Shown here one piece after another: positions 1-8,584 of a stretch of DNA of 64,000 nt; positions within the stretch are counted from its first letter, which is position 1, and the number at the start of each line of letters is the position of its first letter. Below the pieces are notes generated by a model. It worked only from the letters and a program-made list of their open reading frames with translations. It was not told the origin of the DNA and did no database searches. The stretch is from Exilispira sp964581895. GTDB lineage: Bacteria > Spirochaetota > JAAYUW01. The position numbers and the translations under genes are program-made. The stretch is taken from contig CAZOPR010000008.1 in NCBI GenBank assembly GCA_964581895.1, forward strand, positions 1 through 64,000, written 5' to 3'.

Positions 1-87
1 GATCCCATCCCGAACTCAGAAGTTAAGCACGGTAGCGCCTATGATACTGCAAGGGGGACCTTGTGGAAAAGTCGGTCGTTGCCAGGC
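1..87 (+). rRNA. rrf: 5S ribosomal RNA, 3' part
   Basis: The window opens inside a 5S rRNA gene. The conserved CCCGAACTCAGAAGTTAAGC segment lies at about 8-28, and the GCCAGGC terminal stem strand ends at 87. The 5' strand of that stem and the rest of the gene lie before the window, so a rRNA operon probably ends here. The region 97-242 that follows is AT-rich and shows no gene. Confidence 0.93.
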
Positions 88-96
88 TTTTTTTTT
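88..96 (+). terminator. T-tract after 5S rRNA
   Basis: Nine consecutive T follow the closing strand of the 5S terminal stem directly. The 5S helix plus this T-run could act as an intrinsic terminator for the rRNA operon. This is inferred from position, and there is no separate hairpin. Confidence 0.45.
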
Positions 97-242
97 AAAT
101 AAATTGGCTTAAAATCTAAGTGATAAATATAAATTATAAAATTTTGATAAAAAAAAATTTGAAAAAGAAAATATTTGAAGTTTTTGGCAAAGTTAAATTA
201 AAAAATATTAAAAATAAAATAAAAAATTGTTATTTAGTTTAT

Positions 243-1328
243 TTATTTAGATAATATAAAAATATTTCCATCATCATCTATTTCAATATTTTGATTAGAA
301 TTATAATTATCCTTATAAATCTGATTTGTTAGTAACCTTAAAAAAGGAATAGATCTTTTACTTAAATCAAGTTTTGGATTTTTACTTGATAAATCAATTG
401 GAATAATCTTTCCTTTTATGAAAGTATTGGTATTTAAATTGTAAATGCATTGCAAAATACAGGAGTTAGAAAGTTCTCCTTTGACAGACAAACCACCGGA
501 AGCGACAAAATTACCGAGAGAATAAGCTATAAACTTTCCTTTGTATAATTCAAATCCTCTAAGTATATGAGGTCCAGAACCTAAAACCAAATCTGCTCCT
601 GCATCAATTACTGCATGTGCAAAAGCAAAGATGTTTCCTCTGTTTTCATTGCCAAAAAACTCAGTTTTATTGTAAACATATTTTGCATTTGCACCTTCAG
701 TTCCACCATGAAAAAAAACAATGACAAAATCATTATTGGATTTTACTTTTTTTACAAATGAAGAAGAAAGGTTGATATCCCTTAAATCATTAAATTTCGA
801 ATTGTAATAAAATCCAATTACTGCAATTTTTTTGTTAAATCGGATGAATTGAGCAGCATTATACTTTAAGCCAATTGGCTCTATTTGAACTTTTTTTAGG
901 TAATTTAATGTGTCATTAAATCCCTTTTCGCCATAATCATAAGAATGATTATTTGAAACCAAGACTCCACTAAAATTCAAATACTTTAGTATTTTTGGTG
1001 TTATTTCAGGAGAAAACTTAAATGCAAACATTTTAGAAGATGAACTATTTTTTGTTGAAACAGTTGAGTTAGTTATAGGTCCTTCGAGATTTCCAAGATT
1101 TAAATCTGAATTAAAATAATTTGAAATTTCTGAAAAACAATTTTCCCAATTTTCAAAATAAAAAGGGAAAACCATATCCCCAACCGCTAAAATTGATATA
1201 GTATCACTCGATTGTAAAGAAAAAGAGAAAAAAACAAAAAGGAAAAAAAATATTAAGAATAACACTGGCAAAATTTTTATCTTTTTAATTTCAAAATAAT
1301 AAAAATTAAACCTGTTTTTGTTTGACAT
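243..1328 (-). CDS. CapA-family metallophosphoesterase-like protein
   Basis: This 361-residue protein has one N-terminal hydrophobic segment (about residues 18-37) that anchors or exports it. A PGA_cap (CapA/PgsA) domain follows. Visible family motifs are AVGDM near residue 50, GNLEGP near 80, SNNHSYDYGEKG near 125, a FFHGG segment near 207, and GPHILRGFELYKGK with SLGNF near 255-275. Together these form the metal-binding core of the calcineurin-like fold. Family members are linked to poly-gamma-glutamate or capsule production, but many have unknown substrates and no pgs/cap partner genes are nearby. An AAAGGA ribosome site precedes the ATG. The gene converges on the 5S gene. Confidence 0.85.
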   Translation of the reverse strand: MSNKNRFNFYYFEIKKIKILPVLFLIFFFLFVFFSFSLQSSDTISILAVGDMVFPFYFENWENCFSEISNYFNSDLNLGNLEGPITNSTVSTKNSSSSKMFAFKFSPEITPKILKYLNFSGVLVSNNHSYDYGEKGFNDTLNYLKKVQIEPIGLKYNAAQFIRFNKKIAVIGFYYNSKFNDLRDINLSSSFVKKVKSNNDFVIVFFHGGTEGANAKYVYNKTEFFGNENRGNIFAFAHAVIDAGADLVLGSGPHILRGFELYKGKFIAYSLGNFVASGGLSVKGELSNSCILQCIYNLNTNTFIKGKIIPIDLSSKNPKLDLSKRSIPFLRLLTNQIYKDNYNSNQNIEIDDDGNIFILSK

Positions 1329-1379
1329 AGAAATCCTTTGTTTGTTAATATTTATAGTAGATATTTCAAATAATATAAT

Positions 1380-1645
1380 AAATTACAGTATATAATAATC
1401 CATTTAACTTAGTAATTTATTAGACTTAAAAATTCATTAGACTTGATAATAGTAAATCATTAAATTTATTAAATCAATAAACTTAGTAATTCATTAAATT
1501 AAAAAATTTAAGAATTTAATAATTTAATAATACTTAATTCATATAATACAACTTAAGTAAAGTGAATTTTAATATTTAATCAAGACAAATAAAAAATATA
1601 GAATTATTACAAATCAAAAATATAGAATTATTAATAATGATATAG
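1380..1645. repeat. AT-rich intergenic region with degenerate repeats
   Basis: The gap 1329-1821 holds no gene. It contains degenerate copies of ACTTAGTAATTCATTA-like units (about 1405-1500). AAAAATATAGAATTATTA is repeated about 25 nt apart (about 1592-1609 and 1616-1633), with a shorter third copy (ATATAGAATCA, about 1640). The rest is plain A/T-rich sequence ending in the promoter and leader of the downstream operon. Confidence 0.6.
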
Positions 1646-1673
1646 AATCAAACTACTTAAAATTGCTTAAAAT

Positions 1674-1701
1674 TTGACAATTAAGGATTTTCAAATAAAA
1701 T
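1674..1701 (+). promoter_or_regulatory. Promoter of the hydrogenase-related operon
   Basis: A perfect TTGACA -35 box (1674-1679), a 16-bp spacer and TAAAAT (1696-1701) match a sigma-70 promoter. The predicted start near 1708 would leave a leader of about 113 nt before the large-subunit gene. Confidence 0.65.
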
Positions 1702-1728
1702 AAAAAAAATTGTTTTAATTAATAAATC

Positions 1729-1760
1729 TATATTATAATATTTCGTAATATAATATTATG
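1729..1760 (+). promoter_or_regulatory. Leader hairpin before hydrogenase-related operon
   Basis: An imperfect inverted repeat of about 14 positions (two mismatches) closes on a TCGT loop at 1743-1746. It lies in the predicted 5' leader, downstream of the promoter and 60 nt before the start codon. It could be an operator or an mRNA structure. It is all A/T, so chance cannot be excluded. Confidence 0.35.
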
Positions 1761-1821
1761 AGTTATTATTAGTATAATAAATGTTTAATTTTTCTTATTC
1801 AATATATAAGGAGTCATTTTA

Positions 1822-3324
1822 ATGGAATGGTGTACTGCGCAAAATCAGGTAATCCGTTCAAGAAGTGAAATACCATATAGAGATTTGAATGAATTTCAGA
1901 AAGAAATATCTGATTACTTGGATAGAGATTTTAGATTAATAGCCTTTGATGTTATTAATTTTAAAGAGAATAAAGATAAAAATATTAAAAATTTAATAGC
2001 TATTTTAGCAAATGATGATCATTCTAACTTAAAAATCGCTGCAACAGAAATAGATCTTAGAGAAAAAATACCATCTCTTTCGTCTAAATATCCATCATTT
2101 GCAATATTTGAAAGAATTTTATCAGAAGAGCATTGTATAGATTTTATAGACCATCCATACTTAAAACCAGTAAGAGAGATTGATTTCCCATTTATCTATC
2201 CTTCCTCAAAAGAACTTCATCAGGTTGGAGTAGGACCTGTTCATGCTGGTATAATCGAACCAGGTCATTTTAGATTTACCTGTGAGGGAGAAAAAGTTTT
2301 ATCTTTAGAAATTTCATTAGGTTATCAAAAAAGAGGGGTTAAACAGCTTTTATTAAAATGTTTCAATGAAAAGCAGCCATTAACAAGGCTATTTGCGTTG
2401 GCTGAAAGTATTGTAGGTGATTCATCTGTTGCTTATGCACATCTTTTTTCTATAATTATCGAATCCTTATCAAATATTTATCCAGACAAAAGAGACCTTG
2501 CTATTAGAGGCGTTTTTTCTGAGATGGAAAGGATAGCGATGCATATTGCAGATTTATCTGCTATTGCAAATGATGTCGCTTATTTATCTACCTCTGCTTT
2601 TTTACAGGCATTAAGAACTAAAGTTATAAATAATCTTCTTTATATTTGCGGAAGCAGATTTGGAAGAAATTTTTTTGGTATAGGTACAAATAGATTCGAT
2701 TTTGATGATGAAACTGTTGAAAATATGAGAAAAAATCTTATAGATGTTCGTAACTCATTTATAAATATTTGCGACGATTTTTTTTCAAATTCAATGATAA
2801 TAGCAAGACTTGAAAATACTTCGATTCTAACAAAAGAATATGCTAGACTTTTAGGTCAAGTTGGAGTTTCTGCAAAAGCTTCAGGACTTCCAGTTGATGC
2901 AAGATCAAACCATCCTTATGGTATCTATAGGCATTTCCCTATATATCCTTACACTATTAAAAATGGTGATGTTTACAGTCGTGCTTTTATCAGATATATT
3001 GAGGTTCAACAATCAATTAAATTCATACTTGAAGTATTGGATTATTTCCCGGCAAAAGAAAGAACTGATTTTGAAAAACCTCTTTTTAAAATGCCAGAAC
3101 TTATTAAAGATTCTTTCTGTATTAATATTGTAGAAGGATTTAGAGGTGAAATAGCCTCATTTGTAGTTACAGATTCAAATAAAGATATCTCAGATATAAT
3201 AATAGTAGACCCATCTGTTCACAATTGGTATGGATTATCTGTTGCTATCCGAAATTCAGCAATTTCTGATTTTCCTGTTACAAATAAAAGTTTTAACCTT
3301 TCATATTGTGGGCATGATATGTAA
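1822..3324 (+). CDS. Ehr-type complex large subunit (HycE/HyfG/NuoCD-like) lacking Ni-Fe cysteines
   Basis: This 500-residue protein has a NuoC-like N-terminal domain (about 1-120, ending in the HPYLKPVR segment) and a NuoD/HycE-like domain. Conserved landmarks of group 4 hydrogenase large subunits are present: GPVHAGIIEPGHFRF (138-152), GYQKRG near 168 and a VDARSNHPYG segment. The two CxxC motifs that bind Ni-Fe in real hydrogenases are both gone: the first reads IVGDS (Val198 and Ser201 replace Cys), and the C-terminal DPCxxC reads DPSVHN (Ser465, Asn468). The protein should therefore not catalyse H2 chemistry. It fits the 'energy-converting hydrogenase related' (Ehr) class, of unknown substrate. 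The start has a clear AAGGAG site and the gene is first in the operon. Confidence 0.9.
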   Translation: MEWCTAQNQVIRSRSEIPYRDLNEFQKEISDYLDRDFRLIAFDVINFKENKDKNIKNLIAILANDDHSNLKIAATEIDLREKIPSLSSKYPSFAIFERILSEEHCIDFIDHPYLKPVREIDFPFIYPSSKELHQVGVGPVHAGIIEPGHFRFTCEGEKVLSLEISLGYQKRGVKQLLLKCFNEKQPLTRLFALAESIVGDSSVAYAHLFSIIIESLSNIYPDKRDLAIRGVFSEMERIAMHIADLSAIANDVAYLSTSAFLQALRTKVINNLLYICGSRFGRNFFGIGTNRFDFDDETVENMRKNLIDVRNSFINICDDFFSNSMIIARLENTSILTKEYARLLGQVGVSAKASGLPVDARSNHPYGIYRHFPIYPYTIKNGDVYSRAFIRYIEVQQSIKFILEVLDYFPAKERTDFEKPLFKMPELIKDSFCINIVEGFRGEIASFVVTDSNKDISDIIIVDPSVHNWYGLSVAIRNSAISDFPVTNKSFNLSYCGHDM

Positions 3325-3346
3325 ATGATAAAAAGGAAGGTATAAA

Positions 3347-4117
3347 ATGTCTTCTTTATTTAAGTCAAGAGTTAAACATGGTTATCAAGCAATAAAATCT
3401 GTCGAGCAGGCAAAGATAAATGAAAAATTTAGAGGTCTTCCAAAAATACTTACTGATGTAGCATCAGAAGAATTGATGATAAGACTAAATGAGGTTTGTC
3501 CTACAAATGCTATTAAAAATAATCCTCTTTCTATAGACCTTGGGAAATGCATATTTTGTGGTGCATGTGAAGATTTTATAGAAAATAGTCCCATAAAATT
3601 TTCTAACAATCATAAAATCTTCGCCTTTAATAGAGATCAGCTTATTGTGACTTCAAAAACAGAGCAGGATTATTTTAAGATGCTTAGAGCTGATAAAGAG
3701 ATCGAAAAATTATTTAAAAGATCCTTTAAGATAAGAAATGTAAGTGCTGGCGGATGTAATGGCTGTGAACTTGAACTTTCAGCATCCTTCAATGTAAACT
3801 TTGATGCAGCAAGATTTGGTATAGATATTGTTGCCTCTCCAAGACATGCAGATGCTATGCTTATAACAGGTCCTATAACTAAGAACATGCAGCAGGCAAC
3901 TATCAGAACTTGGGAAGCAATAGCAGAGCCAAAGATTTGCATTTTATTTGGCAGTTGTGCAATAAGCGGAGGTGTTTTTCAGCAGTCTGATGAACTTGGA
4001 AGAGAAATTTTAAGTAGTTTTGATACCTTATTATATATTCCAGGATGTCCTGTTCATCCATTGACATTTATAGCAGCTGTAAAAAGATTGATTGGTTGGG
4101 GGGATGATGAACCTTAG
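3347..4117 (+). CDS. Ehr-type complex small subunit fused to a ferredoxin-like domain
   Basis: This 256-residue fusion combines a HyfH/NuoI-like ferredoxin region (about 28-100) with a HyfI/HycG/NuoB-like small subunit (about 128-250). The small-subunit part keeps all four ligands of the proximal [4Fe-4S] cluster: Cys137 and Cys140 (GGCNGCE), Cys204 (GSC) and Cys234 (GCPVHP). The ferredoxin part keeps Cys51 (CPTNAI) and Cys68/71/74 (CIFCGAC), enough for one cluster. The first CxxCxxC positions read Glu41, Met44 and Leu47, and the last CP is SP (Ser81), so the second cluster is absent. The protein likely carries electrons from a soluble donor to the large subunit. It lies 22 nt after the large-subunit gene. 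Confidence 0.9.
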   Translation: MSSLFKSRVKHGYQAIKSVEQAKINEKFRGLPKILTDVASEELMIRLNEVCPTNAIKNNPLSIDLGKCIFCGACEDFIENSPIKFSNNHKIFAFNRDQLIVTSKTEQDYFKMLRADKEIEKLFKRSFKIRNVSAGGCNGCELELSASFNVNFDAARFGIDIVASPRHADAMLITGPITKNMQQATIRTWEAIAEPKICILFGSCAISGGVFQQSDELGREILSSFDTLLYIPGCPVHPLTFIAAVKRLIGWGDDEP

Positions 4118-4769
4118 TGTAGTAGAAGTTGCAGATTTACTTCAAATTCCAAAATCTAAAATATTGAAACTTGCAGATACTTCAAAAATTCCTGCATACA
4201 AAATAAATGGACAGTATCTTTTTTCTTTATCCGAGCTAATTGAATGGACACTCATAAACCATAATTATATTTTCCCGCAATTGATTGACCATGCATTGAA
4301 TGAATTTAATATGAACTTTGTTATTTTATTTGAAAGGGGAAACCTTGTCTATGATATAGCAAATTCTAATAACCTAAAAGAATATGATAGCCTTATGAAA
4401 AACATTTTTATACCTCAAAGTGCAAGATTAGAAGATATAGAACGAACATTAAAAGTAAAAAATAGTTTGACTATCGCTTGTTTAAAGACCTCCTATGCCG
4501 CCTTACATCCAAGAAATCCTTTATTTTGCCTTCATAAAGAGGAATCCATTTCAATTTTAAATTTTCAGAAATCTTTTGAGATTGATGATACAAGGAGATC
4601 AAAAGTCAACACAGTTTTTATAAATTTCAATGCTAATGCTGCAAGACATTTGCTCTGTCGTCTTATAATATCTTATCTATGTCAAAGTATAGATATGGCT
4701 ATATTATTAGAAAAAAAAGAAGATAAAGAAAAATTTATCGATCTTGCAAAGCAAATTATAAATAAATAA
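4107..4769 (+). CDS. HTH (excisionase/MerR-like) DNA-binding protein with PTS EIIA-like domain
   Basis: This protein of about 220 residues starts with an excisionase-type helix-turn-helix (about 1-50). The C-terminal part aligns with PtsN/EIIA-Ntr: the AALHPRN segment puts a His (about 134) where EIIA proteins are phosphorylated, and VNTVFINFNANAARHLLCRL resembles the domain's terminal helix-strand. HTH plus EIIA fits a phosphorylation-sensing transcription regulator, though its targets are unknown. It overlaps the end of the small-subunit gene (ATGATG at 4104-4109; 4107 is better spaced from the GGGGG site, 4104 is possible). It is the only non-structural gene in the operon, which suggests it senses energy or redox state for this complex. 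Confidence 0.75.
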   Translation: MNLSVVEVADLLQIPKSKILKLADTSKIPAYKINGQYLFSLSELIEWTLINHNYIFPQLIDHALNEFNMNFVILFERGNLVYDIANSNNLKEYDSLMKNIFIPQSARLEDIERTLKVKNSLTIACLKTSYAALHPRNPLFCLHKEESISILNFQKSFEIDDTRRSKVNTVFINFNANAARHLLCRLIISYLCQSIDMAILLEKKEDKEKFIDLAKQIINK

Positions 4770-4860
4770 AAATTATAATTAAGTAAAAATTATAAATGAA
4801 TGGAAATTAAAAAATAAATAGAAATTAAAATTAAATAAATAAAGTTAACAAGGAATAAAG

Positions 4861-6945
4861 ATGATTGTTTTTTATTTGGGTATAACTATTTTAATTTTTG
4901 GTACATTTTTATCCTTTTTTTTCAAAAAAAATATAAAACTTATTGTTTTTAGTGCATTTCTTATATTAACTTCACTTATATTTTTAGTTTTTTCAATCTA
5001 TTATCTTGTAAATAAAGATTTTTCAAATTTTGATTATATAGTAGTAAATCTTTTAAATAAGCAAATAAGTTTAGAAAAAAATAGCCAGATAAATTCAGGA
5101 AATTTAGATCAATTTTCTATTTTATCTAATTTAAATTTTAAAATAACAAGAATTGGCTTATTTTTTATATTTATTTTATCTATAATATCTTTTTGCATAG
5201 CTTTATATATGCCGTATTATATAAAATCTCATCATATCAGCCAATCCCAACTGAATTTTCATCTATTTAATTTTTCATTGCTTTTAGTTTCTATAGTTTT
5301 ACTTCTTCTTACGGCAAATATCCTTATTTTTCTAATATTATGGGAAATTATGGGGATTTCTTCCTTTTTCTCTATCTTTTTCGACGGGCAGAAATCTAAA
5401 ACTATAAATGCCGCAATTTTATACATAGTGATGATGCATATAAGTTTTATATTTTTACTAATTGGAACAATTATATATTATAATCTTGTTGGTTCTTTTT
5501 CTTTTGAAAAAATTCAACTTTATTTTCAGCAAACAAACAGCATGGATTTAAATATTGATTTAAATAAAATAAAACTTCTGCTTTTCTCAATTTTTACAAT
5601 TGGCTTTATAATAAAGCTTGGTATATTCCCTTTTCATTTTTGGCTTCCTGAAGCTCACCCAGCATCACCTTCTCACCTTTCTTCTTTTATGTCCTCTATC
5701 GTTATAAAAACAGGTCTTTATGGTTTATTCATAACATTGGACTTATTTGGTCTTCCATCATTGTTTTTTGCAAAGATTATAATATTTATAGGTCTTGTTT
5801 CTGCTCTGATAGGAATAATTAATGCTACTTCTCAAACACAAATAAAGAAATTTTTAGCATATTCATCTGTAGAAAACGCTGGAATTTTATTGTTTTTGTA
5901 TGGTTCTTCAATCTATGGACTTGTAAACAATAGTTACTTTTTATATATATCTTCATTTTTGGCACTTTTTATTTATTTGTTGAATCATGCTTTTTCTAAA
6001 TCCTCAGCATTTTTAAGTGCGGGTATTGTTATAAATGAAACAAAAAATGATGATTTGAACCTACTCGGTGGACTTGTTCACTATTATAAAGACTTAACAA
6101 GTGCGAATTTGATTTCAAGTATTTCATTATCAGCACTTCCACCTTTCGGTAATTTTATAGGAGAACTTTTAGTTATTATAGCATATTCAAATTATATTAT
6201 TAATTTTGATTTTTCTATTCTTCCTTTTTTGGTTTTATTATTTTTAGGGTTAATAGGTGGCATAACTATTCTTGGATTTGCAAAATATTTCACTACTGGA
6301 TTTTTAGGTAATTTTAGAGGGAAAGATAAAATAGAAAAAAGAAAACTAAATATTTTATTAATCTTTTCTTTTTATATACCTTTGATATTTGCGTTGATTT
6401 TATCTTCCTGTTTCTTTTATAACTTTTATTTTCAAATAATTAAAGAATTCTCAGATAATTTTTCTTTTTTAAGTGGAGGTTTTTATCTTGAAGCAGAAAT
6501 TTTAGAAATTAATAAAATATTTTATTCTTTTTATAAAATCACTATTCTTTTTATAGTTTTTTTTATAGCATTCTGGATTATATATAATTTTTTAAGGCTA
6601 AGAAAAGAGAGAACATGGAGTTGCGGATTTATTTCAAAAAAAGAGGATAATTTTCAATATACTGCAAATTCATTTGTTGAACCTTATATATCTATTTTTA
6701 AACCTTTAGCAGGTATAAAAGTCAAGAAGAATGAAAAAGATCTAATATTTACGCAGGATTCATATGTTGAGACAGAACATCAGGATATAGTTCAAAAGAA
6801 TATTCTTTTTCCTCTTCTTGATAAAATTAATTATTTCTTTGATAAATTCACATTCATACAAAGTGGAAAGACGCAACATTATATACTTTATGGTTTAATA
6901 TTCCTCATAATAATAATCATAATAACTCTTATAAGGTATATATAA
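4861..6945 (+). CDS. Ehr-type complex membrane subunit, NuoL/HyfB-like proton/ion channel
   Basis: This polytopic protein of 694 residues belongs to the Mrp-antiporter/NuoL family. Family marks are LWEIMGISSFF (the conserved TM5 Glu), FIIKLGIFPFHFWLPEAHP (the TM7 Lys and following loop), IKKFLAYSSVENAG and HAFSKSSAF. The order of elements and length resemble HyfB/HycC of formate hydrogenlyase. It should form one of the ion-translocating channels of the complex. A 91-nt A-rich gap separates it from the regulator gene, and an AAGGAA site precedes the ATG. A long hydrophilic stretch near residues 575-650 precedes a last C-terminal membrane helix. Confidence 0.88.
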   Translation: MIVFYLGITILIFGTFLSFFFKKNIKLIVFSAFLILTSLIFLVFSIYYLVNKDFSNFDYIVVNLLNKQISLEKNSQINSGNLDQFSILSNLNFKITRIGLFFIFILSIISFCIALYMPYYIKSHHISQSQLNFHLFNFSLLLVSIVLLLLTANILIFLILWEIMGISSFFSIFFDGQKSKTINAAILYIVMMHISFIFLLIGTIIYYNLVGSFSFEKIQLYFQQTNSMDLNIDLNKIKLLLFSIFTIGFIIKLGIFPFHFWLPEAHPASPSHLSSFMSSIVIKTGLYGLFITLDLFGLPSLFFAKIIIFIGLVSALIGIINATSQTQIKKFLAYSSVENAGILLFLYGSSIYGLVNNSYFLYISSFLALFIYLLNHAFSKSSAFLSAGIVINETKNDDLNLLGGLVHYYKDLTSANLISSISLSALPPFGNFIGELLVIIAYSNYIINFDFSILPFLVLLFLGLIGGITILGFAKYFTTGFLGNFRGKDKIEKRKLNILLIFSFYIPLIFALILSSCFFYNFYFQIIKEFSDNFSFLSGGFYLEAEILEINKIFYSFYKITILFIVFFIAFWIIYNFLRLRKERTWSCGFISKKEDNFQYTANSFVEPYISIFKPLAGIKVKKNEKDLIFTQDSYVETEHQDIVQKNILFPLLDKINYFFDKFTFIQSGKTQHYILYGLIFLIIIIIITLIRYI

Positions 6946-6958
6946 AGCGGAGGTAAAA

Positions 6959-7879
6959 TTGAAAAATCTTATTTATATTTTATTAAAAATAATTTTGATA
7001 ATTTTCTTCCCACCATTAATAATAGGTATTATAAATAGAGTAAAAGCGATTTGGGCTGGTAAATTTGGACAGAGCATTTTGCAACCATTTTTTGATATAA
7101 TCAAACTTTTAAGAAAAAAAACAATTCGAAGTGATTCTTCCAGTTTTGTCACTGCATTTGCACTACCCTTACAACTTGTATCTATTATTACTGCTGTTTT
7201 AATAATTCCATTTGGCAAAATAAAACCTTTTATATCATTTGAGGGAGACTTCTTTTTCTTTATAGGTCTTTTAGGGATATCAACATTCTGTCAGATAATT
7301 ATTGCAATGGAATCAGCTGGTTCTTTTCAAGGAATGGGTGCAAGTAGAGAGATCAATTTCTCTATTTTTGTAGAACCAGCAATAATATTATTGTTTGGTT
7401 CGATGATATTTTATACAAAAAGTTATTCATTGAATAGAATGTTAATGGAATTTGGATTTTTATCTTTGGAAAAGATTATGGTTGGTATAATTCTTGGTAT
7501 TTCATTTTTTTTATTGATATTGATTGAAGGCAAAAGAATACCTATAGATGATCCTAACACTCACTTAGAGCTTACTATGATACATGAGGCTATGATTCTT
7601 GATTTAAGTGGAAAAGATTTGGCTATAGCCATATATTCTGGTTACTTAAAAATATTTATCTTTTCTTTAATAACATCAAATATCTTTATTCCTACATTTA
7701 TTTCAACCAATTTAAGCATATTGTTTTTAATCCTGATAATAATATTTATAGCAATACTGATTGGTGCAATTGAATCTTTATTCCCAAGAGTCAGAATGAA
7801 CCATATTCCAGACTTCATGCTTTTAGTATTATCTTTAAGTGTCATAATAATAGCTTTGATGTTTACAATGAATACTTAA
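6959..7879 (+). CDS. Ehr-type complex membrane subunit, NuoH/HycD-like
   Basis: This membrane protein of 306 residues has about eight helices and NuoH/HycD marks: PPLIIGIINRVKAIWAGKFG followed by ILQPFFDIIKLL at the N-terminus, and EGKRIPIDDPNTHLELTMIH in the middle, the acidic loop that links the peripheral arm to the channel subunits. In complex I and group 4 hydrogenases this subunit couples redox change to ion transport. The start is TTG, with GGAGG six nt upstream (6949-6953), 13 nt after the previous stop. Confidence 0.9.
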   Translation: MKNLIYILLKIILIIFFPPLIIGIINRVKAIWAGKFGQSILQPFFDIIKLLRKKTIRSDSSSFVTAFALPLQLVSIITAVLIIPFGKIKPFISFEGDFFFFIGLLGISTFCQIIIAMESAGSFQGMGASREINFSIFVEPAIILLFGSMIFYTKSYSLNRMLMEFGFLSLEKIMVGIILGISFFLLILIEGKRIPIDDPNTHLELTMIHEAMILDLSGKDLAIAIYSGYLKIFIFSLITSNIFIPTFISTNLSILFLILIIIFIAILIGAIESLFPRVRMNHIPDFMLLVLSLSVIIIALMFTMNT

Positions 7880-7891
7880 AAGGAATTAAAA

Positions 7892-8530
7892 ATGATAGAA
7901 GTTCTTTTAATAATTTTTAGTATTGCTCTTTTGGCTCTTTCATTGACAACTATGGTGGATTCATATGTAAGAAATCTGATTTATCAAGCAATTGTTATAT
8001 TTTTTATAACTTTATTTACTCATGAGGCAAAAAATCTTGCAGCTATTATTTTTATATTACTTGAAACAATATTTATCAAAGGGATACTTGTTCCTTACAT
8101 TCTTTTTAGAAATATCAAAGAAAATGAAATAGTAAGAGAGCTTGAACCAAATACTCCTCAGTATCTTTCGATTCTTATTATGTCTTTAATATTAATTTTT
8201 GGTTTTGTAATCGCATTCTGGTTTAATAAACATATCAAAGAAGTTAATTCTATGCAATTTGGCATATCTATATCGACTATACTTGCAGGTTTATTTTTAA
8301 TACTGGCAAGAAAGCAACTTATAACACATGTAATAGGCTATATGGTTATAGAAAATGGAACATTTTTACTATCTTTATCTGTTATTAAAAACCTTCCTTC
8401 TCTTGTTGCTTTAGGAATATCCCTTGATATACTGATGGGAATACTTCTTGCAGGAATCCTGATCAACCATATTAAAACAGAATTTAATGAAGAAGAAGGG
8501 ATAGATAGTCTTACTTCCTTGAAGGATTAA
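7892..8530 (+). CDS. Ehr-type complex membrane subunit, HyfE-like
   Basis: This 212-residue, very hydrophobic protein has about six helices. It matches the HyfE family (a NuoK-related subunit) in length, position and the KQLITHVIGYMVIENGTFLL segment, where the NuoK-type membrane Glu sits. It follows the NuoH-like gene by 12 nt. The likely role is part of the ion-conducting membrane arm. Confidence 0.82.
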   Translation: MIEVLLIIFSIALLALSLTTMVDSYVRNLIYQAIVIFFITLFTHEAKNLAAIIFILLETIFIKGILVPYILFRNIKENEIVRELEPNTPQYLSILIMSLILIFGFVIAFWFNKHIKEVNSMQFGISISTILAGLFLILARKQLITHVIGYMVIENGTFLLSLSVIKNLPSLVALGISLDILMGILLAGILINHIKTEFNEEEGIDSLTSLKD

Positions 8531-8584
8531 AATTTTTAAAAATTTAATTATTAAAGTTTTTATTATTGATATGGGAGTTTAAAA

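Noticed and set aside
1822..3324. Active [NiFe]-hydrogenase large subunit
   Set aside because: All four metal-binding Cys positions are replaced, so H2 activity is not expected despite the strong family match.
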